A stretch of 64,000 nucleotides of DNA from assembly GCF_965223525.1 (NCBI RefSeq), contig NZ_OZ245005.1, forward strand, positions 1,674,001 to 1,738,000, given 5' to 3'. This document shows positions 60,570 to 64,000 of the stretch, piece after piece; position 1 is the stretch's first letter; every line of letters begins with the position of its first letter. The notes below the pieces were generated by a model. That model had not been told where the DNA came from. It searched no databases and worked only from the letters and a program-made list of their open reading frames with translations. The DNA comes from Leptofilum sp965223525. Lineage in GTDB: Bacteria > Chloroflexota > Anaerolineae > Promineifilales > Promineifilaceae. The translations under genes and the position numbers were made by a program.

Positions 60570-61022
60570 TTAAACAAACCAATCCACAATGCCCAAGATC
60601 ACGATAAATCGTAGAAACTTTCCAGTTGTGACCCAGAAGGTAAATAGTCGCAGATCAATCTTAAATGCTCCAGCGACAATTGCCAGCGGATCGCCAATTA
60701 TGGGGAGCCAAACAAAAAAGAGCGCCCAGTTGCCCCAGCGTTGAAAAATACGTTCAGCTTGCTCCCATCGTTCCGGCTTAATTGTTATCCAGCGAGAGAA
60801 TACAAAGTCGGTGCCTTTTTTGCCCACGAAGTAGTTGACCAATGAGCCTAGAAAGCCGCCTGCTGTTGCCCAAACGGCCGTATACCAAATGTTGAACCCC
60901 AAGGCGGGCATGGCCGCCACCACCACCTCGTTGGAAAAAGGCACCAGGGTAGAAGCAATAAAGCTAACAATAAAAACGCCCGGATACCCTAGGCTCAAGG
61001 CAAAATCAGATAGACCATCCAT
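60570..61022 (-). CDS. YqaA/DedA-like small membrane protein
   Basis: SNARE-associated/VTT-type integral membrane protein of 150 residues from ATG 61022. A longer frame to 61079 exists but would run into a terminator hairpin, so the shorter start is chosen. The conserved segments are LGYPGVFIVSFIASTLVPFSNEVV, TAGGFLGSLVNYFVGKKG, and FVWLPIIGDPLAIVAGAFKI, which match YqaA (DedA-like) proteins. The family is linked to membrane-lipid or ion homeostasis. The preceding 215 bp (60355-60569) toward the ATPase hold no gene. Confidence 0.85.
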   Translation of the reverse strand: MDGLSDFALSLGYPGVFIVSFIASTLVPFSNEVVVAAMPALGFNIWYTAVWATAGGFLGSLVNYFVGKKGTDFVFSRWITIKPERWEQAERIFQRWGNWALFFVWLPIIGDPLAIVAGAFKIDLRLFTFWVTTGKFLRFIVILGIVDWFV

Positions 61023-61063
61023 CAAACAAAGTTTCTCGCGCTTGTCAACGTTAAAAGACACAA

Positions 61064-61106
61064 AAAAACACTCCGACAAAAATATTGGATAAATCGGAGT
61101 GTTTTT
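61064..61106 (-). terminator. Bidirectional intrinsic terminator
   Basis: Exact 13-bp arms AAAAACACTCCGA and TCGGAGTGTTTTT with T-runs on both strands. It lies 30 nt after the stop of the small membrane-protein gene on the minus strand. Confidence 0.9.
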
Positions 61107-61135
61107 CCTTTTTTATACCGAAATTTTGATGTGAA

Positions 61136-61345
61136 TTATAGCGTAAAAAGCCAAATGGCTAAGCCTAAAAAGATAACTCCCCAGACGTAGAAGAAAATAA
61201 TCGTCCCTTTTTCTCCCAGCACTTTAATGAACATCTGGATTTTTGCCATATTCCAAATGGCAGCCGGTTTCTTGGCAGCCGCCAAATAAAACACCAAGCC
61301 AGCATAAGCCAATGCCAACAAACCTAACAACGGAAACCAATTCAT
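61136..61345 (-). CDS. Small two-helix membrane protein
   Basis: 69 residues from ATG 61345, preceded by AGGAGAG. Two hydrophobic helices (LLGLLALAYAGLVFYLAAAK and FFYVWGVIFLGLAIWLFTL) with a short basic loop containing WNMAKIQMFIKVLGEKG. A longer frame upstream would use the dispersed repeat as code and is rejected. I do not recognise a family. A repeat element and the ABC-2 genes follow upstream, and it may be part of the same unit or independent. Confidence 0.7.
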   Translation of the reverse strand: MNWFPLLGLLALAYAGLVFYLAAAKKPAAIWNMAKIQMFIKVLGEKGTIIFFYVWGVIFLGLAIWLFTL

Positions 61346-61415
61346 CTTTTCTCTCCTGTATTCTTGGTAGAGACGTTGCATTTGCATTTTAAGAAATAAA
61401 ACAGGCAACAATTTT

Positions 61416-61483
61416 GGTAGGGGCAGACCCCCGTGTCTGCCCAAGTTTGGGCGCACACGGGGATGCGCCCCTACCATTACCCA
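61416..61483. repeat. Dispersed GGTAGGGGCAG palindromic repeat, copy 2
   Basis: GGTAGGGGCAGACCCCCGTG on the left and GGGGATGCGCCCCTACC on the right, followed by ATTACCCA as in the copy at 13.3 kb. It is intergenic, between the small membrane protein and the ABC-2 permease genes. Confidence 0.8.
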
Positions 61484-61518
61484 ATTAATTTTTATACACC
61501 AATTGCAATGCCTCTACG

Positions 61519-62520
61519 TTACGCTAACCCTTCCTGAATTTTTGGTGCCAGGAAATAATAAACGATACCACACAAAACCAACACAATGGCTGTGTATGAA
61601 ACGATTTGTGGCCAACTGGCACTGTAAGACAAAATAGCGTCATTGCCCTTGTACGTCCAGTAAAAAGGAATCCAGTAGGCCAAGGCTTGCCACTGCTCAC
61701 TCAATAGTTCGGCCGCAGCCACCCCTGCGGCCAGGGGCAGGAACAGCAATTTGATGCCCGCCGCCGCGTTCATGACATCATCATTGTTGATGCCCTCGAT
61801 GAAGCCAACCAGCACGCTCAACATGGTCACCGACAAGATTGCCAGCAAAACTTGCCCGATGTTGACGTCCGAGAAGCCCGTAATCCACAGGATGGCCACT
61901 GCACCGTAAATTGCCAGGAACATCCCGCTCATGCTCTTGCCGAGAATGAAGCCAACCCGTGAAACTGGGCTAACATTGATGGCCGCGACCGTGTTGTCTG
62001 CTTTTTCTTCCACAATATTGATGGAGATCAACATGCCTGCCAACACAGAGGTCATCAAAATCATGATGTTGACCAGCAGCTTCTTGAGTGGTGATTCTGT
62101 ACGGCCGAATGTTTCGATAACGGCCGTTGTATTCTCTACATTTAAATCCAATTCATGGTAGCTGTTGAGTAACTTGGCAAACTCAACCACCGATTCCGGT
62201 TCGTTCCCTTGGGTCAGAATGTAATAGTCGCCATTCTCAGGCAAAAGGGCGACGATATTGTCTCGCCGTTCTAGCCGTTCATTGATGGCATCCATGTCAC
62301 TGAACAGTTCAACATTGGCAAATTGCTCCAGGTAGGTCACCATCCCAGGGTTCTCTCCGTCCAGCATCGCCAAATCAACCGTCGTGTCATTGACGCTGGG
62401 TACCAAGAGCCGGATTCCCACTGCAAACAGAATCGGTATAAGCAGAATATACAAGCTAATGAAGTCGCGCAAATTAACTTTGATGTCTCGGATAAAAATG
62501 GACCATATTTTTTTCAACAT
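61519..62520 (-). CDS. ABC-2 type transport permease (second permease)
   Basis: Membrane protein of 333 residues with a typical ABC-2/NatB plan: one N-terminal helix (LYILLIPILFAVGIRLLV), an extracytoplasmic domain of about 130 residues, then five helices near the C-terminus. NIVEEKADNTVAAINVSPVSR is the conserved ABC-2 coupling segment. The gene follows the first permease by 10 nt and likely works with it and the ATPase at the right edge. The exported substrate is unknown; drug, lipid or ion efflux are all possible. Confidence 0.87.
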   Translation of the reverse strand: MLKKIWSIFIRDIKVNLRDFISLYILLIPILFAVGIRLLVPSVNDTTVDLAMLDGENPGMVTYLEQFANVELFSDMDAINERLERRDNIVALLPENGDYYILTQGNEPESVVEFAKLLNSYHELDLNVENTTAVIETFGRTESPLKKLLVNIMILMTSVLAGMLISINIVEEKADNTVAAINVSPVSRVGFILGKSMSGMFLAIYGAVAILWITGFSDVNIGQVLLAILSVTMLSVLVGFIEGINNDDVMNAAAGIKLLFLPLAAGVAAAELLSEQWQALAYWIPFYWTYKGNDAILSYSASWPQIVSYTAIVLVLCGIVYYFLAPKIQEGLA

Positions 62521-62530
62521 GATAGTCTCC

Positions 62531-63640
62531 TTAGACCGTCAACGTCTGTTTGAACCGTGTATTGGCAAATAAGAACATCACAACCCCAGCCACTAGAAAT
62601 CCCAAAGAAGCCAGCAGCACATAAGATACATCACCATTGGTTAGCAGGATTTCTTTAAACCCTTCAAGCATTGGATAGGTAGGGAAGTAGGTCATCCAGG
62701 TGGGATTCCAACTGGGAATGAAGTAGGCAACATTGGGCAACATCAAAACAATAATTAACACATACAGCGTACCAAATGCCTGCTGGATGTTGTCGTAGTA
62801 GCTTGTAAGTACCAACCCAAGGGCTGACGCCGCAAACCCGGTGGTCAGCAAGAAGAGGAGCATGAGCAGATAATTTGGCTGCAACCCCATGATGGGCAGC
62901 ACAATCAGAAAGCTGGTGACCGTGCTAGTGAGCATAATAACGCCCATTTTGCTCATCAGATATTGCCACACAGAGGATGCTGTAACCGCATATGCTTTAA
63001 TCACGCCTTCTTTTTTGTCCAGGAAGATGTAGGAGGCAATAATAAACAAGCCCATCAAGCTGCCGTTGAATGTGAGGAAGGAGGGAATGACGTTTTCCCG
63101 ATCCGTGAGCAACAGATGTTCAGTTTCTAAAGCGCGTACATCTTGGTTGTCAAATGTATTCGCAAGGATGTCTGTGTCTTCGTTGTGAAAAACGAGGTAT
63201 GTGTTGCGTAAACGCTCTGTTTCGTATCCTTGCAGGTAGTAGGTATAGGTGACTTCACCTGCATCATCCATGTGAACGATAGCGGCAAAGGCTCTTTCTT
63301 CGTCGGCAAGGTTTACGGCCGTTTCCCGATCATCAAGCACATAAATATTCTGCGTTTCAGTCGAGTAGAGCGTTGCTGACACCGGTTCGCCATCATACTC
63401 AAGCTCTACCGTTTCCGCCACGCCATCTTCATCGGCATCTAGGGCTTGCTCAGCCAGTAGCTCGCGGCCAGCTTCAGGCATGTCCCAATACACATACTCA
63501 TCCGACTTGCTGTTGAACTGCTCTGGAATGACAAACAGGAGCAGAAACAGAAAGATAAAAGCCATGATTAGCTCAATGTAAAAGTAGAGGCTGCGCGAGG
63601 CAAGAATCAGCTCTTTGACAAAACTATGCCATAATTTCAT
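62531..63640 (-). CDS. ABC-2 type transport permease (first permease)
   Basis: Membrane protein of 369 residues. The N-terminal helix (IELIMAFIFLFLLLFVIP) precedes a large acidic extracytoplasmic domain (about 40-175, with QALDADEDGVAETVELEY), then FIIASYIFLDKKEGVIKAYA and five more helices. It resembles CcmB/NatB-type permeases. The start is one base after the ATPase stop, so the three genes form one transport operon. A DEDG-like acidic loop may bind Ca2+ but this is speculative. Confidence 0.87.
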   Translation of the reverse strand: MKLWHSFVKELILASRSLYFYIELIMAFIFLFLLLFVIPEQFNSKSDEYVYWDMPEAGRELLAEQALDADEDGVAETVELEYDGEPVSATLYSTETQNIYVLDDRETAVNLADEERAFAAIVHMDDAGEVTYTYYLQGYETERLRNTYLVFHNEDTDILANTFDNQDVRALETEHLLLTDRENVIPSFLTFNGSLMGLFIIASYIFLDKKEGVIKAYAVTASSVWQYLMSKMGVIMLTSTVTSFLIVLPIMGLQPNYLLMLLFLLTTGFAASALGLVLTSYYDNIQQAFGTLYVLIIVLMLPNVAYFIPSWNPTWMTYFPTYPMLEGFKEILLTNGDVSYVLLASLGFLVAGVVMFLFANTRFKQTLTV

Positions 63641-63641
63641 G

Positions 63642-64000
63642 CTATTCCAACCCCCTGCCCGTTACCTTGATGAAAATCTCTTCAAGGGTGGCCTCTTTGG
63701 TGTGCATAGATTGGATGTCGTTGTTGCCAATGACAGCCTGCAAGCGTGCCTTGTCATCTTCTTGAACAGTGGAGTAGATTTCGGTGACAACATCACCATT
63801 GCTCCGATATTCCACCTCAACAAGCTGCTCGCCGTAGGCCAATTTAAGATTTTTCGGGGAATCAATTAGCTTGATCTCGCCATCAATAATAAAGGCCACG
63901 CGATCACAAAGCTCATCGGCGATGAACATATTGTGGGTGGTGAGGAAGATGGTCACGCCCTTCTTGTTTTCGGCGCGAATAATATCTTTAATGTCTGCTG
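63642..64000 (-). CDS. ABC transporter ATP-binding protein, N-terminus cut by window edge
   Basis: The reading frame is open to the right edge, and the visible 119 residues are the C-terminal part of an ABC ATPase. THNMFIADELCDRVAFIIDG holds the H-loop His and downstream conserved helix. The tail (LEEIFIKVTGRGLE) is typical of NatA-type ATPases that pair with ABC-2 permeases. The P-loop, signature and Walker B lie outside the window. The stop is 1 nt before the first permease start. Confidence 0.9.
   Translation of the reverse strand, partial: ADIKDIIRAENKKGVTIFLTTHNMFIADELCDRVAFIIDGEIKLIDSPKNLKLAYGEQLVEVEYRSNGDVVTEIYSTVQEDDKARLQAVIGNNDIQSMHTKEATLEEIFIKVTGRGLE

Noticed and set aside
61023..61079. 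N-terminal extension of the YqaA-like protein
   Set aside because: It would read through a terminator stem; the ATG at 61022 is followed by the conserved sequence.
1..64000. tRNA, rRNA, CRISPR array, prophage and origin
   Set aside because: I looked for CCA-ending cloverleaf-like segments, repeat-spacer series, phage structural genes and DnaA-box clusters in the gaps and saw none that I could support.

Overview
The window looks like a piece of a free-living, mid-GC bacterial chromosome, most likely Chloroflexota (Anaerolineae-like). This is an inference from gene content: secreted lipoproteins with Thr-Pro linkers, carbohydrate ABC systems without their own ATPase, fused two-subunit CoA-transferase, Mrp antiporter, TatABC, and CAP/LysM and DUF348/G5 surface proteins. 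No rRNA or marker gene here fixes the taxonomy. The strongest genome-wide signature is the palindrome ACGGCCGT, which I counted about ninety times by eye in 64 kb where roughly one is expected; it behaves like the cyanobacterial HIP1 element.

Layout. 1-6.6 kb: a cut-off small gene, MutM glycosylase, a NarL-type two-component pair, a secreted alpha/beta hydrolase, a G5/beta-propeller lipoprotein and a DUF2267 protein. 7.0-13.3 kb: a CBS-domain protein overlapping a complete seven-subunit Mrp Na+/H+ antiporter operon (A-G). 13.4-22.9 kb: metabolic genes (renalase-like flavoprotein, TPT-linker lipoprotein, 3-oxoacid CoA-transferase, aldehyde:ferredoxin oxidoreductase, ClpS, class III aminotransferase, DapA-family aldolase, HAD phosphatase, small unknown). 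23-28 kb: GlgC, TatABC, rhomboid protease and a CAP+LysM surface protein. 28.3-33.5 kb: acyl-CoA ligase, phosphatidylcholine synthase, thiolase and DNA polymerase III delta'. 33.6-38.5 kb: MarR regulator plus a heterodimeric ABC exporter behind a near-consensus sigma-70 promoter.

38.7-42.1 kb: a single AT-rich 1143-residue gene joining a calcineurin-like metallophosphoesterase to a P-loop STAND-type ATPase with a helical repeat tail. It has the architecture of a nucleotide-binding immune sensor with a phosphoesterase effector and is the best candidate here for an undescribed (anti-phage) system. It is followed by a bacterial expansin and a radical SAM protein.

44.4-55.4 kb (all minus strand): a sugar-use operon read LacI regulator, beta-phosphoglucomutase/GH65 phosphorylase fusion, solute-binding lipoprotein, two permeases, YesL-like protein and GH32 fructosidase, interrupted by an intact IS982-family element with matching inverted ends and a 13-bp flanking duplication. 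The LacI promoter carries a tandem 12-bp palindromic operator. 55.5-64 kb: a receiver-like/DUF309 protein, an NAD(P)-binding epimerase-like protein, a SERCA-type P-ATPase, a YqaA/DedA-like membrane protein, a small membrane protein, and an ABC-2 export system whose ATPase runs off the right edge.

Intergenic spaces carry several dispersed hairpin-repeat families, and some of these provide stop codons for neighbouring genes. Several genes have a -10 box 6-7 nt before the ATG and no ribosome-binding site, suggesting leaderless transcripts.
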